NCBI GenBank assembly: GCA_018398575.1
Contig: JAGTXZ010000018.1
Coordinates: 1,860,001 to 1,924,000, forward strand
DNA from: Ampelomyces quisqualis
Lineage: Eukaryota; Ascomycota; Dothideomycetes; Pleosporales; Phaeosphaeriaceae
DNA length: 64,000 nt
Direction of reading: 5' to 3'
A program made the translations under genes and the position numbers. How positions within the stretch are numbered: the first letter of the stretch is position 1; each line of letters opens with the position of its first letter. The notes under the pieces were generated by a model. It did no database searches and was not told the origin of the DNA. It saw only the letters and a list, made by a program, of their open reading frames with translations. Positions 1 to 11,100 of the stretch are shown in pieces.

Positions 1-661
1 TTAGAAAGAGATTAGTAGGTTTTATAACAGAAGCTCTATTAGATATTAGAAAAGTTTATGCCTTTAGCCTTAAGATAACTTTAGTTCTAGTCTTTTAGGC
101 TATTACTCTTCTTTAGTTTATTTAGATAAGCTTTAAATACTATTTAGGTAGCTTATAAAAGTAACAGAGAAATAATATAGAACTACCTAATAGTATATTA
201 AGCTATTAACGCCTTTAGTACTCTAATAGATAAGAAGCTCTACTACTATTAATACTAGTAGAATTAATAAGAGAAGCTAGCACTAATATAAATAGTACGC
301 TAAAAGAGTAGACTAAACGCCTATTTAAAGAGTACGCTAGGCGCAGAAGTAAAGGCTAAGATAACTTAATATTAAGAGCTTTTTAGATACTAGTAGAGTT
401 ACTTAACTAAGTGTAGCTTCTATTATATATAATATAGTTACTATTCTACCTAGTAGAAAATATACTATAATTTAATAAGACTAATATTATAGACTTTCTA
501 GAGTATATTAAGAACTTCTTAAAATATTTTAGTTTTATAGACTAAATAATACTTAATAGGCTAGTTACTTACTATAAACTAAGATAGAAAACTATTATAT
601 AGGCATCTAAAGAGTATATATAAGCCTAAGATAACTACTTATAGAAAAAGCTTTATAATAG
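1..661 (+). pseudogene. Gy1 gag relic, 5' piece (outermost Ty3/gypsy element)
   Basis: This is the left-most visible piece of the element that hosts most of the other insertions. Reading plus-strand codons through TAG/TAA (former Gln/Trp) gives a gag-like stretch ending FLKYFSFIDQIILNRLVTYY and then KLRQKTIIQASKEY, resembling the N-terminal gag domain of fungal gypsy elements. The frame continues without shift at 26806 once Gy2 (662-26805) and one copy of its AATAG target duplication are removed: the codons for KLYNS join LQQCFKN. Gag would form the cytoplasmic particle that packages element RNA. The 5' LTR and start codon lie outside the window. The family call rests on the RT and integrase pieces further right; for gag alone it is weaker. 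Confidence 0.6.
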
Positions 662-848
662 TATAATAGGCTAGGCTTTGCCTAGCTCTTTGCCTTCTTA
701 AGAAGAGCTTAGTCTAGCCTTACTACCTCTTTATAGACTAGCACGCATAAAGAGTATATAAACCTCTTCTATAACTAGTAGAGAAGCTTAAGAAATACAA
801 CTCTTTCTAGCACCTTATTATTCTATTTTTATAGGCTAGCTCCTAATA
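662..848 (+). repeat. Gy2 5' LTR
   Basis: 187 bp. It starts TATAATAGGC (from TG by RIP) and ends CCTAATA. It aligns without gaps to 26619-26805, and the AATAG immediately to its left is repeated after the 3' LTR. The block agtatataaacctc at about 758 is a plausible TATA region for transcription, but that is inference only. Confidence 0.9.
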
Positions 849-859
849 ATTATATTCTT

Positions 860-2110
860 TTCTAATACAACAACAACTGCAAAATAGCCTTCTCTAACTA
901 ATACTCTAATATAGAGTTAGAGCCTAAAGCATAGAACTCTTAAACTAACCTTTATGCTTATTATGCTTTGTTAGATAGTTGTCTTTAGGCTATAGAGAAC
1001 TAAATTAACGCCCTTAGGACAGTGCTCTAGTCTCTTGTTACCTAACTTATAAATTCTACCTCTCCTTTAACAGCTTCTGCTCTAAACTCTTCTTTAGCGC
1101 CTTCTAATATATAGACTACTAGAAACCTAGCGCCTCTTATGTCTGCTCTTTCTCTAGTCTAAGAGCTTATCTAACGCAAACTGTTACCTCTAGGTAACTT
1201 CTTTTTTAGTAATAAGTCTTGCTTTACTACCTAAAAGGTTACTATAACCTATAAGCTTTAGACTAACTTAGTATTTATTAGAAGTGCTTAGGACTAGTAT
1301 ACCTTTATTTAGGCTAACTTGTTACCTAAAGTCTAACAGAAAGTTACCTCTTACTACGCTAGCAGAGGAGAAGTAGGTAATTAGGACTCTGTAAACTTTA
1401 TAAAATATCTTAACTTCTGTTATAGAGATTAGTATAGTAAGGAACGTGCTTAAGCTGTTTTAAAGGGTCTACGCTAGGCTAAAAAGAAGTTCTTTACTAA
1501 CTTCTTTTTATAATTTAAGTTCTTTCTCTTATAATATAGAGAGGCAACGTAGGATAATAAACAATAACTTAACAAATTATAATACACCTTAAACTACTCT
1601 CTGTAATAAGTTACTTTCTACTACAGCGTTTCTTATATAGACTATAACTAGGCAGTAGCTAAATACTAATCTATTGCAATTAACTTAGAAACTGCGTCTA
1701 TTAAGGAACACTAATACTTATATACAAATAGAGGGACTTAAGTAAAAAAAGACTTAGATAGAGACGTTAAGATAGTAACAGTGTCTGCAGTTAGTATAGG
1801 TTTAGAAACAAAAGAGTAGACTAAGGCCTAGTAAGAGAATAGCGCAGGCTAATCTTAGTTAAAAAACTAGGTCTCTAAGAGGCTCTATAAGTAGCGTTAT
1901 AATAGTAATTTATATATGCGTTACAGTAAGTAAGGACACTATATGCAAGGCTGCCTAAATATAGTATAGATCTATACTATTAGCGCTCTAAGCGCTGTAG
2001 TAGCTCTAACAGAGATTTTAAAAAACTAGAGGCTTTTACCTACTTAGAAAGATAGGAGCACTTCTTAGGTAGTGTTAGTAAAAGAGATAAGAAATAAAAG
2101 ACACTACTTA
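860..2110 (+). pseudogene. Gy2 gag relic with RIP-damaged zinc knuckle
   Basis: Plus-strand reading gives a gag-like region closed by a nucleocapsid zinc knuckle at about 1909-1956. The codons read LYMRYSK-stop-GHYMQGC, which fits C-x2-C-x4-H-x4-C with the first two cysteines changed to tyrosine (TGT/TGC to TAT/TAC) while His and the last Cys remain. That pattern is what RIP of TpG would give. The product would have been the structural protein that binds element RNA. There are stops throughout and no usable start. The protease follows directly in the usual gag-pol order. Confidence 0.7.
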
Positions 2111-2149
2111 ACTACTTTAATAGTAACCTATTTCTTATTCTATTACTAC

Positions 2150-2490
2150 TAGATAGCGCTATAAATGTTAACGCCTTAGTAGATATAGGCTGCAAGTACT
2201 ATAGTGCTATTAACACTACGCTAGTAGGTTAAATAGAAATACGCACTACTAATATCCTACTATAACATCTTAAACAGGCTACTACAAATAGTACGTCTAC
2301 GCTTATTACTTAAATTGTATTCCTAGACTATAATATTAATAGTTAGCGTTCTTAATTAATTACATATTTAGTACTAGACCTTGCCTACAACCTAATTCTA
2401 GGAAAACTATAGTTAGCCTACAAAGAGGTAGTTATTTATACAGTAGATAGCATAATAACTATTAGGTAAGTAGGAAACCTACTAGTAAAA
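2150..2490 (+). pseudogene. Gy2 aspartic protease relic
   Basis: Between the zinc knuckle and the reverse transcriptase the frame reads ALVDIGCKYYSAI at about 2172-2211. This matches the retropepsin active-site strand (Leu/Ile-Asp-Ser/Thr-Gly) with the residue after Asp changed. Further on it reads LVLDLAYNLILGK at about 2365-2405, the usual ILG(K/M) signature of the same fold. The enzyme would have cut the Gag-Pol polyprotein. Both motifs are in the right order and spacing, but stops interrupt the frame. Confidence 0.65.
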
Positions 2491-2819
2491 GAGAAGGCCT
2501 ACTACGCTGTTCTTCTACTAAGTTTAGAAGAGATTGGCGCTAATAAGGCAACATAAGAGTTCTGTAACTACTTTAAATCCTAAATATATAGCACTAGGTT
2601 TACTATAACTAGTATTTACGCTATAACATACGTGTTAAGCAAGGTATCTTAGAGACAAGTACTATCTACTCTACTACTACTACAGATTTTAGACTTTGTA
2701 GACGTGTTTAATAAAGCCTCTGCCTCTAGTCTACCTTTGTATAGAAGCTAGATAGACTACTATATTTAACTCTAAACAAGTAAGAATAGAATAACTTTAG
2801 ACCTCTTCTAGAGCCTATT

Positions 2820-4060
2820 GTACTCTATACTCTATAATTAGTTAATAGAGCTTTAGCGCTAAGTTATAGACCTTCTAGACAAGGGCTAGATCTGCGCTAG
2901 TTCCTTCTCTACTAGGGCTTAAGTCTTACTAGTAAAGAAGGCTTTAGGTATATAGCGCTTCTACGTTAACTATTAGGCGCTAAACTAAATTACTAAGGCA
3001 GATTAATACCTACTTCTATTAATTAAAGAGACGCTTTGTATACTCTTCTAGGCAAAGTAGTTTATAAAAGTTAACGTCTGCTTAGCATTCTACTAGATAA
3101 GAGTTATAGTAGAAGATAAGTATTTTACTGTATTTTGCACATAATTTAGCCGCTTTAAGTAGCTTATTTGTTCTATAGGACTCTTAGGCGCGCTCTTCTT
3201 ATTCTAGCAGTATATTAACGCTGCTCTTAAGAAGACGCTAGAGGATTTTTCTACAGTATACTTAGATAACGTTCTAATCTACTTAAATAGTTCTATTAAA
3301 GACTACTACTATAAGGTGTAACAGGTCCTCTAACTTCTCTAAGAAGCCTATCTATACCTAGACCTTAAGAAGTGTACTTTTACTACAAAAATAGTTAAGT
3401 ATTTAGAATATGTTATTAAGGCAGAGTAGGCTGTTTAGCTAAACTCTGCTAAAGTACAGGCTATTATAGATTAGGAGCCTTTAATATCCTTCTAAGAAGT
3501 CTAAAGTTTTCTTAGATTTGCTAACTTCTATAAAGACTTTATACTAAATTTCTCTAGCATTGTAGCTTTCTTACATACGTTAACAAAGAAAGACACTTTC
3601 TTTCTATAGACAGATAAAGCGCAGTATGCGTTTAACTAGCTAAAGCGTGTTTTTAGCTCTAAACTAGTCCTAAATTAGTAGGACTCTGCGCAGACTATAG
3701 TAGTTAAGGTAGATAGCTCTAGAGGTACTCTAAGAAGCTGCCTCTTGCAAGACGTTAATAGCGTACTTTATCTTATTATATACTACTTAGTATTCTTATT
3801 ACTAGTATAACGCAACTATACTATATATAATAAGAAGCTAATAGTAGTTATTAAATACCTAGAAGCGTAGATACTAAAGCTTTAAAGTGTCTATAAGCCC
3901 TTTACTATTCTTATAGACTATAAGAACCTTAAATACTTTATAACTATATAATTGCTTACAAAGTAACAGTAACGTTAGTTAGAACTTTTATCTAAATTTT
4001 ACTTTTACCTCTAGTACTATCTAAGACGCCTTACTACTTATCTAGATGCGCTAAGTTAGC
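2820..4060 (+). pseudogene. Gy2 reverse transcriptase and RNase H relic
   Basis: The reverse transcriptase palm is clear. It reads LLVKKALGI then RFYVNY-stop-ALNXITKAD at about 2928-3004, matching the gypsy VKKKDGSLR..VDYRALN block. Next comes an FKQLVCSIGLLGALFLF stretch at about 3155-3205 (family: PFGLTNAPATFQ). The catalytic strand YLDNVLIYLN lies at about 3259-3290, where the second Asp of YxDD has become Asn (GAY to AAY). An RNase H region follows to about 4060. The complex would have copied element RNA into DNA. The family match is strong, and the catalytic loss and the many stops make it non-functional. Confidence 0.85.
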
Positions 4061-4379
4061 GCAAGTAAGATGCGTAAGATTATAGGCTATAGCTAGAGCG
4101 CGTTATAACTCTGCTTTCTATCTAGTCTACGTCTACGCAACCTTAGGAAAGGGACAGCTAGCTTTTTCTAGAAGACTTCTTCTTCTCTAACTAACATATA
4201 CAAGAGCTTTAGAATAAGGCTATATAATAGGATAAGATATATATAAGCTGTCTGCAGGTAGTATATAAGAGTAGTAGAGTATTTCTATTAGAGGCTAAGA
4301 TAAATTAATAAATTACTAACTATAATGTCTTAATATATAGCGCGCTTTAGTAAAGAGGCATAATATAGCTACTAAGATA

Positions 4380-5480
4380 GAAGCTACTTACTACTATAGT
4401 TATCTAACGCGCGCATAACTTAAACTTAGTAGGCTACTTAGGTAAAAACAAGATATTTTAGATCTTACGTAAAAACTATTATTAGAATAGAATAGCTATA
4501 GACGTTACTTAGTTTGTCTATAACTATTATTGTTATAGAGCTTACGTATCTTACCTCTAATAACAGAGTCTTCTGTAGCTAATTCTAGTTGCAGATTAAT
4601 ACTAGGCCTAAATCTCTATAGATTTTATAGTAAATCTTCTATAAGCTTACAAAGCCTTCTTCTAATATCTCTTAGTTATTACTAATAGGCTGTCTAAATA
4701 CGTGTAACTAGAAGCTATACTGTTAATAAAGGCTAAAGAGTACGCAAAGCAATTTAAAGAAGTCTAGTAGTAGTTTTATAGTTTTCTAAGCAGTATAATT
4801 AGTAACTGCAGCTTAGACTAGCTAGAAGAATTCTAGAAAACTCTGTATAAGCTTATTAGAGTTAAACAACTTTTGTCTATAGCACACTATTCTTAAACAG
4901 ATAGTAGTGTAAAATAAGCTAACTAAGAAGCATAATTAGTCTTAAGAGTTATAATAAACCTTTCTTAAATAAATTAGCTCTAGTGCCTTACTACTTACTA
5001 GCTAGCGCTTAATAACAGGAACTCTTCTATAACTAGTATTAGCTCTAATTTACTACTAAACAGATATAATATACTGCCTATCTAGCCTAAGCATATCTAA
5101 TAAGTATTCTATACAACAGTAAAGGAAAAAGCTATCTAGTTTATACGCTACCTATAAGAAGGAATAGAAATAGCTTAAGTAGTAATCTTATATACTTAGC
5201 AGAAACAATAAGAGGCTATAGATTAGGCACGTTAACTAGCATACTAATATTAAGTTAGAGATAAGGTGTAGTTTTTAATAAGAAACGTTAAAATAGTATA
5301 GCAAAGTAAGAAGTTAAACTAGCTATAAGTAAAGTACACTATAGTAGCTATACTAACGCTACTTATAGTTACTTTAAATTTACTAGAAAGCCTTTATAAA
5401 ACAGTGTACGTTAACCTTGTTAAACTAGCCTTTAAAGACCTACTTCTAAGCTAAGTCCTCTAAGACTCTAGACTAGAACT
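4380..5480 (+). pseudogene. Gy2 integrase relic
   Basis: This reads as the zinc-binding HHCC domain followed by the DDE core. The frame AHNLNLVGYLGKNKIF, then NYYCYRAY (about 4414-4545), fits H-x-H ... C-x2-C with the second His and the first and last Cys changed to Tyr. The core shows ISIDFIVNLL with the first catalytic Asp at about 4621, and VITNRLSKY at about 4675-4700 where the family has Asp-Arg. Integrase inserts the element cDNA into the chromosome. Order and spacing are typical of chromoviruses. Confidence 0.8.
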
Positions 5481-5489
5481 AGCGCTAGA

Positions 5490-5700
5490 ACTAGAGGATA
5501 AGGACAAAGATCTGCGCGAATAGAAAGTAAAAGAAATACTCTAGGAGAAAAATATATAAGGCTGTAATAAGAAACAAGTGCTAGTTAAGTAGAAGAGATA
5601 GCTTATACTATTATAGTACCTAAAGAAGAACTTTCTTAATATAGAAGCACTTTATATATTTAAAGGTAACTAGACAAAGCGTTTATAACGCAATATTACT
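5490..5700 (+). pseudogene. Gy2 chromodomain relic
   Basis: At the C-terminal end of the integrase the frame reads VKEILQEKNIQGCNKKQVLV (stops taken as Gln), then KXKRXLI and YLKKNFLN. This matches the chromodomain pattern (EIL...R...YLVKWKGY....TWEP..NL) with the aromatic-cage Trp codons turned into TAG. In this class of element the module directs integration to heterochromatin, which fits the setting. The match is by pattern over about 60 residues. Confidence 0.65.
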
Positions 5701-5907
5701 TAAGAAATAACAAGTATATAAATTTAGAGCTACGTAGGCTATAAGAAATTTATTTTAGGCCCTAAAGAAGTAACTATCTAGAAATAACTAGGCTCTTATA
5801 AAGAACTCTAAGGAGTTAGCCTAAGAGCACAATAAAGACATAACAGCTTAGGCCTAATTCTTAATAAAGGGTAACTTATTATTATTAGAGGATATAGAGT
5901 AGTAATA

Positions 5908-6751
5908 CGTTAGGAAAAATTAAGATTTGTCTAGTTAGCCTAGTTGTAGTAATCTGCGGCTGCCTAACAGCAATACTGTCTACTAGACAATTTGCTAAAG
6001 TTACCCCACTTACTTCTAGTCGCTAGCGACCTGACAGCGACCTAATAGAGTCGCTAGATCTAACAGAGTTGCTAGTGTCGCCAATGTCGCCAATTTTACT
6101 CACGTGACTGTATTGCTGTATTTTCATGATTACGTAAGTAACCTAAAAATACAAAATATAGAGCAAAATCTTCTCTTTAAAATGCACTATTCAGAATTTT
6201 AATAGCTAGTCTAGTTATTGAGATATAGCGCGTTGAAGTTATAAACTTTTTTAAAAAAACTTTAAAGTACGTTTAAGACAATAAATCTACACGCCCACAC
6301 ATCCTAAATAATAATTAGATAGTTCTAGAGTAAAATCTGCACTTTAGTTACTATTTCTTTAAAAAAAAATATAATATATTATTTAGTGAAAGTGCTAGAG
6401 CTTTAGCAAAAACAAGCCTTAGCAAAGAACTTTAAAACTCTACAAACTTTACTGCCTTGCATCTCAACAACAAGAGCAGCTATAAGAAATCTAAAAAGTA
6501 CGTTTTAAAGAGAAAATTAAGCTCTATATTTTTGGTTTTTAGGATAATAACGTAATGGCGCGGGTAGAGCAGGTGGGTCTAGTAGATCAGCCAGATTAAT
6601 TTAAGCATTTTAGTCTAATTAGGCAGCTAGAACAAATAGGGGACTCTAGGGACAGTTAAGTACAGTTAAGAACTGTTAAGAACTATCTAGTTAACTATTC
6701 TAATAGTGTTACTAATATTGCAGATATTGCTAACATTATATTTTCCTAACA
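5908..6751 (-). mobile_element. nKDZ-a: 844-bp non-autonomous relative of KDZ1
   Basis: 844 bp with inverted ends CGTTAGGAAAA and TTTTCCTAACA, flanked by TA on both sides (5906-5907 and 6752-6753), consistent with a 2-bp target duplication. The first roughly 170 bp match the right end of KDZ1 in reverse complement and the last roughly 150 bp match the left end of KDZ1, so it lies opposite to KDZ1. GTCGC/GCGAC motifs are clustered at about 6017-6093. The middle part has no coding reading and I do not find it in KDZ1. A copy of exactly the same length lies at 35710-36553. It interrupts the 3' part of Gy2. Confidence 0.88.
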
Positions 6752-7647
6752 TAGTAGTAACAGAGTAGGCCTAAGAGGCTGTTGCTAAAGCCTATAGGTA
6801 ACGCTACGCGTAGCTTAAAGTAAGAAGAGATAGAGGTAGTAGTAAGAGTAGCGTAGAAGAGGGCCTTACGTAATCTTTAGTTAGTAAACTTATAGACAGA
6901 AGGCAGGCTAGCTACTACTTACATTCTAGTTAGCTATAATCTTACGCTGCAACACTATTATCTTCTGTATACCTTAGCCTAATATATTTAGAGTAGAAAC
7001 TAGGTTGTTTACCTAGTTCTTGCAGCTAGGTGTTGCAATAACAAGAGATAATAATAGAGTATTAGAAGTAGAGCTAAAGGCTAAGGCTATTACGCTACTA
7101 TTCTAAGTAAGCTAGTAAGCTACCTTAAAGTTAAGCTTAGTATTATAGAACTATAATAAGTTAAGAAAACAGTTATAGAATAGGTGTAGCTAAGAAACTA
7201 CTTACAGCCTTTAAGTATATAAGAGCGCGCGTGCTAGCCTTCTTAATATATACCTCTATATTTTTACTATTAGTAATAAGCTTATAGGCCTTAAGAGCTA
7301 CGTAAAGAGCTAGATACGTAGAGAGCTAGTCTATAAATAACTTGCAATAGTATTTTACTATACAATAGAAGCTGCACTTCTTACTACTATTCTATACATA
7401 GTTAATATAGCTATAAACTACACACTTCTTAATATATAACAAGTAGTTAAACTATATATACTTTAGCGTTGTAGCCTTATTATTAGAGTTACTAGTTACT
7501 TTATAACTACTTGCATAGCAATAGCGCCTTAAGGACGTAATAGAGTTAGAAAGAGAGCGCTTAGAGCGTACAGAGGACAATATTAGGAAGTAATTAACAG
7601 GTTAATTATTAGAAGAGTAGGTATAGTTAGTATATAGTCTAGGCGCA
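6752..7647 (+). other. Gy2 3' internal segment, unidentified coding relic
   Basis: This stretch lies between nKDZ-a and KDZ1 and belongs to the 3' part of Gy2. A plus-strand frame near its end reads VIELERERLERTEDNIRK (about 7537-7590), a charged, coiled-coil-like run without stops. The frame continues after KDZ1 (from 26388) as LVYSLGA followed by VXRXKKD when one CA target copy is removed. I do not recognise the product. It could be a 3' extension of Gy2 or a relic of another insertion. Confidence 0.4.
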
Positions 7648-7960
7648 CGTTAGGAAAACACAACGTTAGTAATATCTGCAACATTAGCAACACTGTTAAC
7701 ACAACTGTACTGCTAGCTACCAGACAGTTCTTAACTATACTCTGCTGTGCTAAGCAACAACAGCAATGCCTAGCATACTATTATTAGCAGCCTAGTTTAT
7801 AGAACCCTTTTGCAAAATAGTTTATAGTTCTTGTGTTTAACATAGCTTTGCACTGTCTACACAACTGTGTTGCTAGTTAGCAGCCTGTCCTTAACTATGC
7901 CTAACTATAGTTTAAGTCTAAGGCAATCTCTTTTATAGCGCTGTTACTTAGTTTAGGTTT
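7648..7960 (+). repeat. KDZ1 left terminal and subterminal repeat region
   Basis: It begins CGTTAGGAAAACACAACGTT and continues with short degenerate repeats of (C)AACA(C/T)TAG.. and TGCTAG.. type. The outer 60-70 bp are the reverse complement of the right ends of both 844-bp elements, for example the run ending TTGCTAACATTATATTTTCC at about 6728-6747. The right end of KDZ1 (26150-26387) is the inverted partner only at the outermost bases; the inner repeats differ in order. Confidence 0.7.
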
Positions 7961-8229
7961 TGCTGCAAATCTACACTATCCTTGCGCTTTAAATTAATTT
8001 TGCGTTACGTCTACATATATACTTCTTTTACAATACTTTTTACATTCTTATACTTCTAGGACTAGGCTACGTATCTACTTAAGCGTTTTTTATCCTACAG
8101 CTTTACACAGTAGTGTACTATACTCTGCAGTTCTACTGCTTAATTTACCTAATTTACACTAGCCCCTTAAGCTTTATAGGGATTTCCTTGTTATAATCTT
8201 ACTTAATCTCTCCTCCTTCTATTGTTACA

Positions 8230-11100
8230 CCTTATAGACTACTGCGCAACAATATCTTTACGTTCTGCTTCTTTAGAACTTTTGTTTTTAGATTGCTTTC
8301 TAAGTTATACAAAATAATGCCCTTGTACACGTCTACTAGCTAGCCTAGTTAATATACCCTAAACATAAATTAGTCTTAGGTACCCTGTTTGTCTTAAGGC
8401 TCTGTAATTATAACCTTATTTGCCTTAATTAGCGTAATAGCTTCTGCAAACGCTATTAACGCTACTAAAATAAATATTAAGTCTAGGTCCCTCTATTTTG
8501 CTAACACAGCGTCTATTTTAGACTTTAGTATTCCTTCTCTTAGCAGAAGAACTATATCTTTGCCAAATTTTTTTTAAAGCTCTATCTAGAGCACTAGTTG
8601 CACACATAGTTTGTATAAGCTAATAAGGATTTTGGCCTAAACGTTGCGTAGTACTGTTTAATTATCTGCTAGGCCCTTCTAATTAAGATTAAGTCTAGTT
8701 TTAACATAGGTTCTCTTAGCTTCTAGCTTAATTGCCTTGTACTTTGCACTATGTGCAAGCAGTAAGTTAAGGTTATTAGTAAACATTTCTTTATCTAGCT
8801 ACTAGAAGTGCTATTAGATATGCGTTAATATAAACTACTTAGTTTTCTTACTTCCTTTGCTTTTAAACAGCGCAGCCTTAAGCTAGGCTAGTATTAGGAA
8901 TGTTGTAATGCTCTACATCTTAGCGCAGTTAAATATGTATACGCTCTTAGCTTCTGCGCTATTTAGCTCTTTTTATTATAGCACTATCTTATATCTTGTT
9001 ATTGCGTTAGCTATAAGTAATTAGAAGTTATCTGTTTAGCATAGCTAGTAGAATGTTAAGAAGTTGCCCTTAATACCTAAAATCTTCTAGCCCTATAGGT
9101 CTTGCGTAACTAGAGTTTAACGCAGTATAAACCTTACTACAATCTTCTCTCCTAACGCTATAAGCGCTATATACTTAGGAGAATTAAGCACGTTTTTAAC
9201 TCCTTCTTGTACCTTAGATAAGTAGGTGTCCTAGCCCTTTGCTATAACTAGGCCTAATATCTTTCTTATTCCTCTTATATCTATAATTTTCTTAATGCTT
9301 GCGTACACAAGGTTAGCAGCAGTAAACAGTTTAGAACTATCTATATTATTCTTCTTACCTGTAAGACAGTGCTAGTTTAAGAAGTTCTTATTGTCTTACA
9401 GTCTGCTAAGCGCTAGGGAGATAAAAATAAGTATCTTATAGAGACCCTTCTCTATTAGTGTACCTAAGAGGGCCTAGGCCTTTTACTAATAACTATAGTT
9501 CTTAACTTAAATAGTCTTATACAAGTTGCTTATAATAGTATTCTTAGATTTGCAGTTATAGAACTTGTTAAAGATAATACGTCTCTATATTACTACGTAG
9601 CTAAGAATATTAAAAGCGTTTGTTACACTTACTTTGCTACCTCTTAATAATATTTTGCGTGTAGTTATAAGTCTTATAGTTTAGTATTTGTTAAGCACGC
9701 GTTTTACTAATGTTGTGTAGCTGCATACAATTATAAATTGGCTAGTAGATAGTGCTAGATAGTGCGCAGTTACACTTAGGTAGACTTTTGGCATATAGCG
9801 TTCTTAGATGTACTATAGAACTGTCTCTACATACTTCTTACTATCCTTTATAAATTTGCGCAGTAGGACGTTTTAGTTAAACGCTGCAAGGTGCTGTTTA
9901 ACTTGCAGATTAATCTTTATCTCTATTTCTTTGTCTACTATTAGTGCGCCTATGCTCTATAAGAGAGTGTTATCTATAAAGCAGATATAGAGCGTAAGGG
10001 GGTCTTTTAGGTTGCACTATTTAGATTTGCAGAGGCCTATAGTAATAATTTTGGCCTTCTATGCAGCTAGTGCGCAGCCCTATCTACTTACTATAGATGC
10101 TGCTAACTATAGCTCTTCTAGCATTAAAGAGTTTTTTTTGCATGTATATAGGAATGTCTATTAGTCTATTATAGGGCACTGTTCTTAACTGTTGTCTTTA
10201 GCTCTATGTTAACTAGTTTTATTCTTTAATTAGTCTTCTTGCACTTTAGTCTAGTTCTTAAAGTGCGTATGCCTTATAATTATTATAAGTACAGCTAATC
10301 TTATTTTTCTTATACCTATTATGTTCCTAAATATGCTGCTATTGTCTAAAGATAGCTCTTTTTTATAAAGTATGTAGGCTTCTGTTAGTTAGTATGCTAT
10401 AAATAGGACTGTTAGTCCTTATAATAAATGTAGTATTATAAGCGCGTTATCCTTAAAGTCTTCTAGTAGAGATCTAAAGAAGTTGGCTGCTTTCTGCTAT
10501 TTGTCCTCTTAGCAGTGTTCTATTACTACTTTAATTTAAGCTTGCAGTTTATCTGCTATCCTGTCTTGTGTATTAGTTGCGTAGATTATAGTTATAGGCT
10601 CTCTATAGTATACTTACCTTGCGTTTAGTAGGGCTTAAAGCTACAGCCTTTCTTCTAACGCAAGTTGTTTTGCTAACTAGAGCTCTTTATCCTTATCTTT
10701 GTTACCTTTATTACACTCTTCTTGTTCTTTTTTACTACTAAAGTAAGTATCTTCCTCTAGTAACCTCTATTATTTCTCTATAGCACTCTTGCGTTTCTGT
10801 CTAGGTATAGTAATTAGCGTAGATATTGCGTTGTTTTGTGTTCGCGCAGCATCTTTGTTTCTACTTCCCTCTACTTTCTTTATAGTACTATTATTCTGCT
10901 CCTCTAGGCGCTTAATTTTAGTAGTTAGAGTCTTAATGCGTATGTCTAGGCTGTTATTCTTCTTCTTCTTGCCTCTGCTCTATCTGTTAAAGCGTTTGCT
11001 ACTATTTGCTTTAGGTTCTGTTAATAGTTTATAGGCTAGGTCTACTAGCGCTCTTGTTGTCTTTTGTTATTTACAGTTATTATCTTTAGTGTTATTGTTA
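8230..11100 (-). pseudogene. Unidentified minus-strand coding relic in KDZ1
   Basis: A single minus-strand frame can be read from about 10200 down to about 8230, with stops only where Gln or Trp codons would have been. It begins near NSLMLEELXLAASIVSR and GCALAA, then PLTLYICFIDNTLL, then YMPKVYLSVTAHYLALSTS, then LFTAANLVYASIKKIIDIRG. A second frame upstream (about 11090-10700) reads as a Lys/Glu-rich coiled coil: TLTTKIKRLEEQNNSTIKKV. The amino-acid make-up is that of a real, mainly soluble protein of 650 residues or more. I do not recognise the family. It is probably an accessory gene carried by KDZ1, or a nested element. The change of frame near 10.2-10.7 kb may be an intron or an indel. 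Confidence 0.5.

Noticed and set aside
10789..11034. 81-codon plus-strand open frame, hydrophobic
   Set aside because: It is the antisense of a Lys/Glu-rich minus-strand coiled-coil reading; the Leu/Phe richness is a shadow.
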